NCBI GenBank assembly: GCA_009602725.1
Contig: WELB01000150.1
Coordinates: 37,177 to 51,989, forward strand
DNA from: Spirogloea muscicola
Taxonomy: Eukaryota; Streptophyta; Zygnematophyceae; Spirogloeales; Spirogloeaceae
Direction: 5' to 3'
Length of the DNA: 14,813 nucleotides
A model generated the notes under the pieces. That model saw nothing but the letters and a program-made list of their open reading frames with translations, was not told where the DNA came from and ran no database searches. The translations under genes and the position numbers were made by a program. Positions 1 through 9,624 of the stretch are shown one piece after another. Positions within the stretch are counted from its first letter, which is position 1, and every line of letters begins with the position of its first letter.

Positions 1-402
1 GGCGCGGCGCGCCGGCCGTGGCGCCACCTGGCGGGCCTCGCGGCGGCTCCTCCGCCCCTCGGCGCCGGCGCAGGGCGTGGCCTGCCGGGGCAGCTCGGCC
101 CCCCCGTCGACTGGACCGCTCCTCCGCTCGACGTGACCTCCGCAACCTCCCAGCTCCTGCCGCTCTCTCCATCTCCCAGAGCCGCAGCAGAGCCTCGGCT
201 GTGCGCCAGCCTTATTCCCTTCTGCGGCTCCCTCGAGCCATCAGATGGAGCCATTTAGGTGGAGCAGAGGCTGCCATGGTCCTCTCCGGCCATCTGTTTG
301 AGGCGATTCGTGCTTGCAATAGTACATCGGCTGCAAAGGTCCCCACCTTGACGAGCGGCGCTCGGGGCTGGCACAAGCGGCTGATGTCTAGTCTCATCTC
401 AA
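1..402. other. GC-rich 5' flank of the SBP2-like gene, no gene assigned
   Basis: Bases 1-130 are very GC-rich, and open frames run through both strands without any recognisable domain. In the frame of the ATG at 403 there is a TGA at 382-384, so the downstream coding exon cannot extend further left without splicing. The stretch probably holds the promoter and 5' UTR of the gene starting at 403, or the edge of a neighbouring gene. I cannot tell which. Confidence 0.4.
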
Positions 403-3400
403 ATGCCTCAGGAGCGGGGGCCGCTGCTGCTTCGGCTCGAGGACGAGTTCCTGAGGGCCGCCCACCCCTCGGAGTGGGCCGGACTCCCCAGCCCGTCCAT
501 CGAGAACTTCGTTGCGACCGAGGTTTGGGCTCCGACCCACCTGCACACATGGACGAGCACCTTGGCATTCCTAGACAGCCGTGCTGCTTCTCTAGGTCCA
601 GCAGCGAGACACGTGAGCTAGTCTTCTGGGGGCTCAATGGAAGACAGAATTGGGTCTGCACCAGCTCGGTCGCAGCACGGCTTTGGTGCGCTCTTCCGCT
701 GAATCGATTACCATGGGCGTGCTTCTTGGCAGGCTGACTCACTGCAGTACTACCAGCAGAGCAAGCTCTTCCACAAGAACGTGGCGCAGCTTCCAGCAAC
801 TGCGCCGCATGATGTCGACCAGTACGATGTGCTGGAGTCGTGCAGGCAGCTGATGTCCCTCAGGCTCGCCGAAGCCTCAGCTCCGCAATACGAGCGGCAC
901 AGCCTGGCTATGCCCCATTCATACGTGGACCTGCACATGGACCTGCACGCACGAGTTGCGGCTGAGGCACGCAAGAGCCGAATGGATGCATACGGCAATG
1001 TCAGTCTTCTTATCCGCTGCTCCAATTGTATGTCATCGTCAGATTCTAAGCCTGCTGCAATGATTTCAGGTCTTGCTGACTAGTGCCACTGCATGCCCGT
1101 GTTCCTCGGCTGCTTGCATGTTGTCCCTCCGCCTCAGCTTGGCGGCTCTACACGTCGTTGCGCATCTTGTGCAGCTCAAGTGCTTGTCTTGCGGCAAGAT
1201 CTTGAAGATGTTTGCGGCCATGGAGCAGCACCTTCTGAGCAAGCATGACGGGATCAACTCCGAGGAGCGCAAGTTTGTCGAAGCCCAGGTCAGCGCCTAC
1301 CTGTCCAGCATCTTGACCATGGAGCTGACACAACGTGTGATGCTTTCTGGTGATAACCATCATCTTTACGTAAACGTGGGTGATCGAAGAAATCACATCA
1401 GTCTCTACTAGTAACATCGCCGTGCTGTTTTGCAGCAGGCCCAGGTGACAGCTGCTTCAGCCGTAACAGCTGCAAACAAGCGACACGCTACATACATGGC
1501 TGATGTCATAGCGGCAGCCACAACCTTGCGCTTGGTAACCTGCTCTCCCCATTGCTTCTGGTGCCTGTCTTTTGCGGAGTCAATCTGAGGACAAGTGGTC
1601 CTCTAGATTGAGGATCACTTATTTGGCTGTCACCACCACGACCAAGTCCTGCGCGTACACAGACGCACTTGTTTACGTTAGTATCCTGAAAGGTCTGCAT
1701 TTTCTGCCAGGGAGAGATCTCTTGTCCTCCGCTATCTGGCTGGCCTCTACCTTCCTCCTTGCGTCAGCTTAGGACCAGTCTACTACTGGGATGAGTGCTG
1801 GCGCGTGTTGTCGTCCTCATTAAGCTGAGTTTGCCGTCCTCCTGTCCTGTGGCAGGCTGGTGGAAAGCAGACCCTACCACCCGTTGACAACTACCGCAAG
1901 GCCTCCTTTCAGGGCACTTCAGCCTCCAACGTGGCACAAGGTGTCAATCCCATGAGAGGCCAATATCGTGATGCGCAGATGGTCGTCAACCCCAATGTGG
2001 CGTCCTCAACGTTGCTGATCCAGCGACGAGGCAAGGAGAGGCTGATCCCCAAGAAGAAGAAGCTGAGTGCCCTCAAGAAGGTCATTCTCCGGGAGCGGGC
2101 AATGAAGCAGAGCTCTGGAGAGGTCTTGGAAGGCAGTTGTAAGCTCCCCTTCTCAGGATTGCTTTATCAACCTCCTGAGATGAGCAGACGGAAATCAGGG
2201 ACTGCTGTGAAAGTCCCGGTCAGAACTTGCATAATAGCCACAAATCCGATGCTTGAAGATTTAATAGCTATAAGTAGTAAGTCACTCTGCTATCTGAGTG
2301 TTGGCTTGGTTCCTGTGACAGCTGCTGAGGGAGATTCGAACTCTAAGCCAACCGTAGGTGCCGTCGCGAGCACCTCCACATCTCCCCATTGTTGTCACAA
2401 TTGTGGCGTCTGTACCATATCTGCCAGTTCTGAGTCCAAGGGCGGCAGCGATGCTGGCCTCAGTGAGGGGCACAGCGAAGACGGCGACGATGAGGCAAGA
2501 GACAACAGCAGCACCAGCAGCCAGGCCAGGCTCCCCGGTGCTGCCAAGGACTTGCTAGAGCAGCAGGCTCAGCCGCCGGGCTGGGAGAAAGATTGGCTGG
2601 GCGGGCTGGCTGCTCAGGGAGGCCAGTCGTTCGAGCAGCAACCGTCTGGCAGTCTCAGCAGGTCTTCTGATGAGTGGGTTGGGCTGCCACACGCTCCTAA
2701 CCAGCAGTCTGTGGAGGACATGACCAAGGAGAAGGCCAAGCCCAACACGTACATAGGACCAGACGTACATATAAGGTTCTGCTTCTTTCTCATGCTAAAG
2801 TGCTCTAAAGTGGGTCAAGGGGATCCTGGAAGTTCATTATTTGGCCAGTCACATTGCAACACTTCTTCTCGAGGGGGTATAGTCAGGAGGTGGTTGCAAT
2901 ACTGTACTGTAGAAATCTACTCCATATGACGAATGTAGGCACTGCAAGAATAGCAAATGAGGGCTGTAACCCTGGTTCTCAGTCATGCTGATGTTGCACC
3001 AAACCTTCAGGTACTGCAACCAAGTCATCACGACAGAGTTAAACCGAGTAACAACAGAACTTCTGAAGGAGCTTCTACGCTTCCAGGAGCGTGCCAAGGC
3101 AAAAGATGCTTTGAAGGTAAGAAAATTGGCTAGTAGTGCAGCAGGAGAGAAGAACAAGCTAAGTGAAAACCTTGGACTGAATGTGGATGAGCAAGAAGCT
3201 TCTTTGTTAAGTGGGTGTTGAGCTTAACCTGGTGGGGAGCATAATGCATCCAGTAAAGTTCATTCGAGCTTCTTGTTCAGCAGGCCAAGAAGAAGAGGCG
3301 TTTAGTGGTAGGTTTGAGAGAGGTGTCCAGAGCAGTGCGTACAAAACGTGCCAAGTGCATAATTGTGGCCCCTAATATCGAGGAGATCACTTCTGAAGGT

Positions 3401-4002
3401 CAGCACGACTACTGATGTCCTGAAATAATCTCAAGCTCTTCTGCAAGCTGCAATAGCTGAGCCTGGCAATCTACTGGGAAACAGAAGAAATAAAGTAGCA
3501 TGCACTTACTGGATTTGAGCAGTGGGCCAATGATACAGGCGGATTAGATAGCACAGTCACCGGCATTCTCCAGCAGGCTGAAGCGAACGAAGTGACAGTG
3601 GTCTTTGCCCTTACCAAGAGCCGCATAGCCCAGGTGTGAAGTTTGGTGCTTGTGGGTGTGCATCAGTTTAAAAGTACATGCCAAGCTTCCGTCCTGGCAA
3701 CAGAGTGGATTGATGCTCGTCGATTTTGCGATGTGGGTCAAGAAATGCGGTAGTGCTGCTGCTCATTTGAGTATTTGGTGTCTCTCTTATTACTTCAGGC
3801 ATTTGGGAGGCGTGTTCGCATGAGCACAGTCGCCATTTGTGACTATGACGGCGCCAACGGCCTTTTCAAAGAAATGGTCTCTCATGCTGCCAAGGGCCGC
3901 GAGCAGTGGCTCGCCCTTCATAAGGACGAAGCTGCGTCCCACTGCCCTCCGCAGCCTACCTCGACCCCCTCTGCGCTTGAGGTGTCCTCCCCTGTAAAGT
4001 AG
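403..4002 (+). CDS. SECISBP2-like: SECIS-binding protein 2-like protein (L7Ae RNA-binding domain) with N-terminal C2H2 zinc finger
   Basis: Predicted exons: 403-522, 748-999, 1175-1288, 1439-1534 (or from 1436), 1856-2138, 2322-2748, 3011-3116, 3284-3398 (or from 3281), 3539-3633, 3799-4002. All phases agree, giving about 603 aa. SBP2 binds the SECIS hairpin of selenoprotein mRNAs and recruits the selenocysteine elongation factor so that UGA is decoded. The C-terminal half is diagnostic. Residues 260-278 are a basic segment with ALKKVILRER, like the SBP2 SECIS-binding (SID) segment. Residues 432-466 (YCNQVITTEL, ELLKELLRFQER) and 467-560 match the L7Ae domain (KKRRLVVGLREV, CIIVAPN, GGLD at 505-508, VVFALTKSR, DYDGANGLFKEMV). 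Residues 290-430 are low-complexity and Ser/Gln/Glu-rich. Residues 127-148 form a C-x2-C-x12-H-x4-H zinc finger, which I do not know from animal SBP2. The four N-terminal exons are less certain: they join in phase, but the start context is weak (C at -3) and they could belong to another transcript. C-terminal identification is about 0.9. Confidence 0.8.
1175..1288 (+). other. Exon encoding a C2H2-type zinc finger within the SBP2-like gene
   Basis: This 38-codon exon lies between an acceptor ending GTGCAG and a donor GTCAGC, both phase 0. It encodes CLSCGKI...MEQHLLSKH, with Cys-x2-Cys and His-x4-His spaced as in single C2H2 fingers. The preceding exon (748-999) ends in a charged helix-like segment, and the next exon (from 1439) is Ala-rich. 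A finger at this place could add nucleic-acid or protein contacts to an SBP2 protein. That role is inference. Confidence 0.7.
2139..2321 (+). other. Stop-free intron of 183 nt in the SBP2-like gene
   Basis: Donor GTAAGC at 2139 and acceptor GACAG ending at 2321. The length is a multiple of three and the frame stays open through it, so retention would insert 61 residues without a frameshift. The encoded sequence is hydrophobic and mixed, unlike the charged low-complexity sequence on either side, which favours it being an intron. Confidence 0.6.
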
Positions 4003-5340
4003 TGGACAACTGGAGATCAAGTGGGCCAGATTAGTGTCTTCAAGGAGGCCTTTGTACTTTGTCAATGTGGAAGATACCATCAATGGTGGAGAGTCTTTCT
4101 CTGCAGCCTGCAGAGCACTCGCCTGCTTAGCGTAGGTTGCAAGGACGCCTATGACAGCCCGTGACAGGTGAGGGGCTTGAGGGCGAAATCTAGGATCTTG
4201 TCTCAGCGCAAACAAACCAACTGCCTGTGCCAGGCAATCCCGTTTTGCCCACCAGATGTGCAGCTTGTGAAGCATCGGTAAGCCTTTGGATTTCTGTTCA
4301 TAGGCTGGTTAGGATACACATACGAATCTGTGATAGATTCAGATTACTGTGCATATGCTGTGACAAGTACAGAGGTAGGTTATTCCTCAATTGTTGAGGA
4401 TTGCATGGAGGACATGAAGTAAAGCACACCCTTTAGATTGCAGGGTCATCTCACTTCTGTATGTGGCGGGACTCACGGCTGCAAATTGAATTTGTATTAC
4501 CTGTATTTGAGGCCTCAGCTGGCCAGATGTCACTTTCTGGTATCACAGAGTTATTTGCTGCACAGTCCTGCACTCCGGACCTCTGACAGCCATATTTTGA
4601 TCTACCAGCTTAGTCGAGCTTAAGATGGAGTCTCCTGCAGAACAAGGTCATTTACATGCTGCTTGAACGTCGTGAACCACTGGGTGATACTCTTGAAGGC
4701 GTTGTAGCAACGTGGCTCGTCTTGAGGTTCTGTTGCCCATGGATTAGGAGAGGGATTGTTGGCTGATCCGAGTGAGCGGTGGCTCTGCAGGGAAGTCCAT
4801 TGCAGAATAGTTTGATGAATTGATGAACTTTGCAAGCTTGGCAAGCATTAGGTAGGATGGAGGACATCTAAAGCTTGTCACAGTGGTATCATGGCGTGGT
4901 CCGAGCGTTTGGCCATGCCCGTAGTGCCATTGATCTCTCTAGCTTGGGCCACTTGGTGTACCTAAAAATCTGACCATGACCAAGACACTTGAGTGCGTCC
5001 TTGGGAGGCCGGCTTCTTCGTCAAGTTGACTGCCTCAAGCGCCTCTGGATTGCACGACCCTGTCCAATCATTTGGTCCTGCGCTCTGCTTAGCCATCCAA
5101 GTATGTAAGAGCACCTCTTTCACGGTACATAAGATGCACTCTGACACCGATCCGCTCTTGTGCATTGTACAAGCTTCTGGACATATCACCACCTGCAGGT
5201 CTCAGCTATTAAAGGTCAGAAACACAAGACGGAGAGCTGCGATGTGGAATGCGGCTTGATTTCCTTTGAAGCTTCGAAGTAATTGCTGGTTGCCTCTTAC
5301 ACTGCGTCTATTCCTCGCTCTTGTATCTGTCAGATCCCCC
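4003..5340. other. Intergenic DNA downstream of the SBP2-like gene, no gene recognised
   Basis: No ORF here has a recognisable domain, and no exon chain of the kind seen in the three genes could be built. The left part will contain the 3' UTR of the SBP2-like gene. The only TGTAA nearby (3993-3997) overlaps its last codons, so I do not propose a polyadenylation site. Confidence 0.5.
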
Positions 5341-5370
5341 CAACGAAGATGAATGCAGTTTACTTTTGTG

Positions 5371-5700
5371 GAATTGTGGCCAATCTGAACGCAGACTCTT
5401 GCCACCTTCGACATAGGCCTTACCAGACCTTTGATATAGGCCTTCCAATCCTTCCGTTTTGGGCTAGCCTTGCACAGCCACCGGCCCCTTTGGACGAGCT
5501 TCCTGATGAGCAGAAAATTAGAGAAAGACGAAGAGACATGCACTACATCTACATGGAGTTGTGGCCATTCTGAAGGCGGAAGGCGGAATGCGGAATCTGG
5601 CCACCTGACGTGTTGCCTTTCCAGACCTCCTCCACTTCTTTCGCTTGGGCTAATCTTGCACACCTACACTTACCTACACCCATTCCGATGTCCTACACCC
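5371..5700. repeat. Imperfect direct duplication, period about 185 bp
   Basis: The segment beginning GAATTGTGGCCAATCTGAA at 5371 is echoed by GAGTTGTGGCCATTCTGAA at 5556. Both are followed in the same order by CCACCT, CCAGACCT and a TTGGGCTA...CTTGCACA block (about 5456-5475 and 5650-5662). The second copy contains a short expansion of GGCGGAA units (about 5573-5595). The similarity is strong at the start and patchy later, as expected of an old duplication. Confidence 0.55.
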
Positions 5701-5735
5701 GTTTTGATATGGCGTTTTAGGCCCCTCCGTCCTTC

Positions 5736-5816
5736 GGCCCCTTCGAAACTTTGTCAAGTCTTTTCGGGCTGGCTTTTCACAGCCCTTGGCCCCATTGGGA
5801 GAGCCCCTTCTTCTTG
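5736..5816. repeat. Hairpin-bearing dispersed repeat, copy 1
   Basis: The unit begins GGCCCCTTCGAAACTTTGTC and runs on through TTTTCGGGCTGGC, CACAGCCCTTG and CCCCATTGGGAGAGCC. GGGCTG (5766-5771) and CAGCCC (5780-5785) are perfect reverse complements around an 8-nt loop. Copies 2 and 3 lie at 6287 and 6506. Weaker relatives are at 5441-5495 and 6397-6426. Confidence 0.75.
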
Positions 5817-6286
5817 CACAGCCGTCGCACCTTGTCGGGGTGGCTGTGTCACGTCACAGCCCTCGCCCCCTTTGAATCTCCTTTGAAGGCAAACACGCCG
5901 ACCACCCGGCTGCCGACGAGTTCGACTCCTGGCTGTGGACGTGCACGGGGCTCTCGGATCCCACTGGCTCGACCTGTTGGCCAGGCTTGCACGGCGCGCT
6001 GTGTCCCGCAGGCACGGTGAGCCGGCTGACTTCAATGCCGCTGGCTCGTGGGCTCAGGTATATCGTATGCGCTTGTCCGTCTCCCTCCAGCGGTCCATGG
6101 CCCACGCCTTGCATCTGCGTGCTGGCCGTGCTATCGCTGCTGCCTCCGGCTTTCGTCAGGGGGATAGTTTTCCGGCAGCTAGTCTGTCGGAGGTGAGGCT
6201 CCTCACTCGTTACTACTGAGTGGTCCATCCTCCCCCGTTCTGCCTAGCCTCTTCAGGCCCCGCAGTCGCTGCTTAGCTCGTAGTTT

Positions 6287-6362
6287 GGCCCCTTCGAACC
6301 TTGTCAATTCTTTTCGGGCTGGCTTCTCACAGCCCTTGCCCCCATTGGGAGAGCCACTTCTT
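6287..6362. repeat. Hairpin-bearing dispersed repeat, copy 2
   Basis: Nearly the same as copy 1 over about 76 bp, with a few substitutions and single-base indels (GGCCCCTTCGAACCTTGTCA, CCCCCATTGGGAGAGCC). The GGGCTG/CAGCCC stem is unchanged at 6316-6321 and 6330-6335. It lies 551 bp after copy 1 in the same orientation. Confidence 0.75.
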
Positions 6363-6505
6363 TGAAGCCACTCGCTTTCTTGCACACCATCGCCACCTTT
6401 TGGACGAGCTGGCCTCTCACGGCCACTCCCTTACATGCAGACATGCATCTACGGACTAGAGGTTACTGAGAGTCCGCTTGCTGCTGTCTCAGTCCTCAGC
6501 ACTCC

Positions 6506-6563
6506 GGCTCCTTCAGACCTTGTCCATTCCTTTGGGCTGGCCTCTCCCAGCCACCAATTAATC
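6506..6563. repeat. Hairpin-bearing dispersed repeat, copy 3 (shorter)
   Basis: Begins GGCTCCTTCAGACCTTGTCC and carries TTTGGGCTGGCC followed by CCAGCCACC, then diverges. Its stem has shifted: GGCTGG (6535-6540) pairs with CCAGCC (6547-6552) around a 6-nt loop. It lies 219 bp after copy 2 and has lost the CCATTGGGAGAG part. Confidence 0.6.
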
Positions 6564-6710
6564 TGGCCGCGCTTGCTTACACTGCTGCCGCTAACCCATG
6601 GTTACTAAGCTCCCGTCCGCCGTCGTCTCTTGCATAGCTACTGTGTGGTTTAGGTGCCCTTCAGAAGACACTTGCTCAGGCTATACTCGTTGGCTCACAG
6701 TAGCCTTGTA

Positions 6711-6729
6711 ATGGCGGCCGCCGCAAACT

Positions 6730-6769
<40 letters not shown>

Positions 6770-6809
6770 AACCGCCGCCGCCGTCGCTCTGTGCCATGCT
6801 CTCCATTAG
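6711..6809 (+). CDS. Poly-alanine upstream ORF (32 aa) before the oxidoreductase gene
   Basis: ATG at 6711 opens a 32-codon frame, stop TAG at 6807-6809, that reads MAAAANS, then 13 consecutive Ala, then TAAAVALCHALH. It lies 124 bp before the ATG of the RTN4IP1-like gene and would fall in its 5' UTR if transcription starts upstream of 6711. It could act as a regulatory upstream ORF or be a chance product of the GCC microsatellite. No family is recognised. Confidence 0.3.
6732..6767. repeat. (GCC)12 trinucleotide microsatellite
   Basis: Twelve perfect GCC units, flanked by interrupted GCC/GCG units from 6714 to about 6785. It sits about 170 bp before the start codon of the RTN4IP1-like gene. 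Such tracts are prone to length change. Confidence 0.95.
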
Positions 6810-6933
6810 CAGAGCCACGGGCCGGCTGATCAATAATCTGACGACTATGAGCAGTCCCTACTGCATGTCAGCGCTGCCAAAGCCGTCACGGCGGCAGTAG
6901 AGGCATTCTGCCGTTGCCGGCGCCAGCGCGGGC

Positions 6934-9624
6934 ATGGCGGCGCCCGTCGTGGCGGCGCGCGAGCTGCGCCGTCGGGCGGCCCGGGAGGCGCAGCGCCGCG
7001 GGCTGGCGACGACGTGCGCGTCCGTGGTGCTGCCGGCATTCGGGCCGCCCGAGGCGCTGCAGCTGCGCCACGACTCGCCGGTGCCAGACTGCGGGCCCGG
7101 TCACGTCCTCGTCGCCGTGCGCGCCGCCGCCGTCAACCCCCTGGACATCCGGGTGAGGCCGTCGCTCCCGGGCCGCCTGTGGAGTTGGATGGACGTCGTC
7201 TGCAGCGCAAAGCGTCGTGCTCGTCGGCGCGGCTCGCCATGGCCACTTCCGCCGCCGTTGGACGTCGTCGGCAGCGCCAGTCGGCGAGGCTGATGGCCGT
7301 GGCCGCTTCCGCCGCCGTCGCGCGGACGTCGGAGGCCCTGCCGTGGAGGCTATTCTTACTGGTCTTGCCAGCGAGCACCAATGGCCAGCCTGGGCCTTCA
7401 GTGGCATTGGCAGGGAAACGAGCGTCATGCGCTTCGTCTGTGACGGTCTTCGCCATTGCACTCGTCTAGCCATGGCGGAACGACGTTGAGTTGTTGACGC
7501 TGCGCACATGCGGTGGCGCTTTCAGATGCGGGAGGGCTACGGCAAGTCGCTCTTCGGGCCTCTCCTGCCGCTCATACTGGGCAGGGATGTGTCGGGTGTG
7601 GTCGCCAAGGCCGGGGCCAACGTCCGCGGGCTGCGGGAGGGCCTCGAGGTCTTCGGGGCGCTCCATCCCACGGCTCAGCGTGGCACATACAGCCAGTACG
7701 CGCTCCTGGAGGACAGCCAGCTCGCAGCCAAGCCTGCGGGACTCAGCCATGAGGTCGGTGCATGCCCAGCCAAACAAGCTTCAGCTACACATGCCTTGTT
7801 CGGTGAAGCAAGGTCACAAGAGTCGCATGCAATGAATCACAAGACGAAGGTGAACTATCTGCATGCTTTGCATGCATCACAACATACCATTCCTGCTATT
7901 GCCAAAATTCAACTGCAATTCTACTGCAGGAAGCTGCTGCCATCCCTTTCAGTGCCTTGACGGCCTGGAGGGCGCTGCGGAGCATTGCCAGCATCAAAGA
8001 GGGGTAAGCCATCCTCCCCATTCGGTTCTCGAGTCGCTGACGAACGACTGTTGATGAGCTCAGCCTGGCCAGCAGGTTGGTCAGGTCCAAAAGGCTATCT
8101 GCAAGCACTAAGTGAGAACCAGGCTTGTAATGAGATCTTTGCGCTTCGGTTCTGATGGATACTAGTTTCAATACAAAGGGCTTGGTGTTAGCATCTCTTC
8201 CGCAGAACGACGGGGTTGTCATGCTTTGCAGGGATGCTGTGCAGCCAGAAGGTTCTGGTGCTGGGAGGGGGGGGCGCAGTCGGGCTCTCCGCTATCCAAC
8301 TCGCTGTTGCGGCTGGCTGTGAGGTGGCTTGCACCTGCGGCTTCAAGAGCCTAGAAGGCACACGCGCGCTTGGTGCAAAGCGCTCCGTGCACTACGACTC
8401 CCCTGTATGATATCATTCGGCCTGATAGAACCCTAGCTAAGCCCTGCACGATCCAAAGCTCGGATGTATTTATTGACAATTGAGAAGTCACGACAACAGT
8501 ATTTGTGGTAGGATGTCCGACGCTGAGGATCAAAGCTTGGCTTGCATGCTGGCGTTGATTGTGGCGCCTGCAGGGTTGGTCTGGTTCCCAGGCACAAGCA
8601 GCTGACACCACTCAACTTGCTAGAAGTAACAGTGGAAGAGTCCAAGTGCAGAGCTTGGTCGAAAGTCCGCGTGCCCTTGTATACTGTCTTAAGCTGGAGA
8701 GTATGCCGCATACAATGATTACTTTCTGCAGAATCTGAAGGAGGAGTTGGCCGGTCCCTTCGATGTTGTGCTGGACACAATTGGGACACCCAACGTGCCA
8801 GAGACGGAGGCCATGGGTGTGGGTTTCTTGAGAGCTGGAGGAGTCTACCTCACACTGCAAGTAAGCACGCCGACGCCTGCTGCTATATGTTGTCATCCAG
8901 CTTCTCCTTAATAACTACGTAGTGCATCGCCTTATCCTGTCGTGGCCCATGCAAACTTCAATCTATTGAGTTATCTCAACAATCGCTCGCCTCGTGTAGA
9001 ATAGCACAAGGTTGCATCAAGTCGCTAGCACACGCCAAGTCCGAGCAGCTCAGAACCTCAGATGCAAGCCACAAACTCCTTGCAGAACTAACTTTTAGGC
9101 TTATAGACAAGGCATGCCCTTACCTGCTTAGGGGGAGCTGGTTAAGTTTGCGGATGAGTATGGCCTTGTGGTTGGCGGGGCGATGGCAGCAGCTCGCCTC
9201 ATGCAGAAGCAGATGGAATACAAGCAGTCGCATGACATAGGTGAACATACTGTGCTACAATGCAGCTTCTGGTCCTGATCACTGTCGGTAATTGCAGGCA
9301 CACAGCATGTGACCTGCTCCAAGCCCTTAGCAAGGCCTCTTCTTTCTTCTAAGTGATTCTGATGCCAGCCACAGCTCAGATGACCTGAACAGAGCTGAGG
9401 ATAACTCTGAGACATTTTGTGACTGCCTTTGCATGTGAGCAACAGAGTACCATTGGGTAGTGACAAGGACTGATCCAGAGGGCTTGGAGGAGATTGCGAT
9501 GCTGGCATCCGAGGGCAGGCTCAAAGTCCCCATTGGCAAGGTGTTACCACTCAGTGATGCAGCAGAGGCGCACAGGGCACGCGCGAGCAAGGAGGTGCAT
9601 GGTAAAGTTATCCTCCAAATCTAG
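6934..9624 (+). CDS. RTN4IP1-like: RTN4IP1/OPA10-type mitochondrial NAD(P)H quinone oxidoreductase (MDR family)
   Basis: Seven exons: 6934-7152, 7526-7753, 7930-8003, 8245-8404, 8732-8860, 9132-9240, 9446-9624. All phases agree and the product is 365 aa, near the usual length of about 390. In animals RTN4IP1 is a mitochondrial NADPH oxidoreductase linked to coenzyme Q. Residues 1-30 are Arg/Ala-rich without acidic residues except Glu, consistent with a mitochondrial presequence. Residues 31-149 form the GroES-like domain (AAAVNPLDIR then MREGYG, LTLGRDVSGVV-like LILGRDVSGVV). Residues 150-173 match the AAxxPFxALTAW helix. Residues 177-187 are the Rossmann dinucleotide site VLVLGGGGAVG, and FDVVLDTIG and GKVILQI close the fold. 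The Cys/His zinc ligands of classical alcohol dehydrogenases are absent, as in quinone oxidoreductases. The ATG has G at -3 and +4. Phase requires the acceptor at 8243-8244, not the nearby CAG ending at 8231. Confidence 0.93.
7191..7320. repeat. Imperfect tandem duplication inside intron 1 of the RTN4IP1-like gene
   Basis: GGACGTCGTCTGCAGCGC at 7191 recurs as GGACGTCGTCGGCAGCGC at 7260. GGCCACTTCCGCCGCCGT at 7241 recurs as GGCCGCTTCCGCCGCCGT at 7301. The two copies differ by a net indel of about 9 bp. The GC-rich repeat explains the long meaningless open frames across this 373-nt intron. Confidence 0.7.

Noticed and set aside
18-737. 239-aa open frame on the + strand at the left end
   Set aside because: Arg/Pro-rich composition from GC-rich DNA and no domain. 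It overlaps the predicted exon 403-522 in another frame, and that exon continues in phase into the gene.
2328-2347. tRNA-like T-arm (GTTCGAATC on the - strand)
   Set aside because: The flanking stem does not pair, no matching acceptor strand lies at the expected distance, and the stretch fits the coding exon 2322-2748.
2354-2427. Possible extra intron GTAGGT...TGCCAG in the SBP2-like gene, or a Cys cluster (CCHNCGVC)
   Set aside because: Removing 74 nt would break the frame, and that is shorter than any other intron here. The Cys cluster alone is not a known motif arrangement.
3790-4275. 161-aa open frame on the - strand over the last SBP2-like exon
   Set aside because: It is antisense to a conserved L7Ae-domain exon, and no family resemblance was seen.
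5202-5663. 153-aa open frame on the - strand in the spacer
   Set aside because: It lies across the degenerate duplication and has no recognisable motif or splice partners.
8226-8236. Acceptor CAG ending at 8231 for oxidoreductase exon 4
   Set aside because: It gives the wrong reading frame after the phase-2 donor at 8004. The AG at 8243-8244 restores the frame and the expected GQKVLVLGGGG order.
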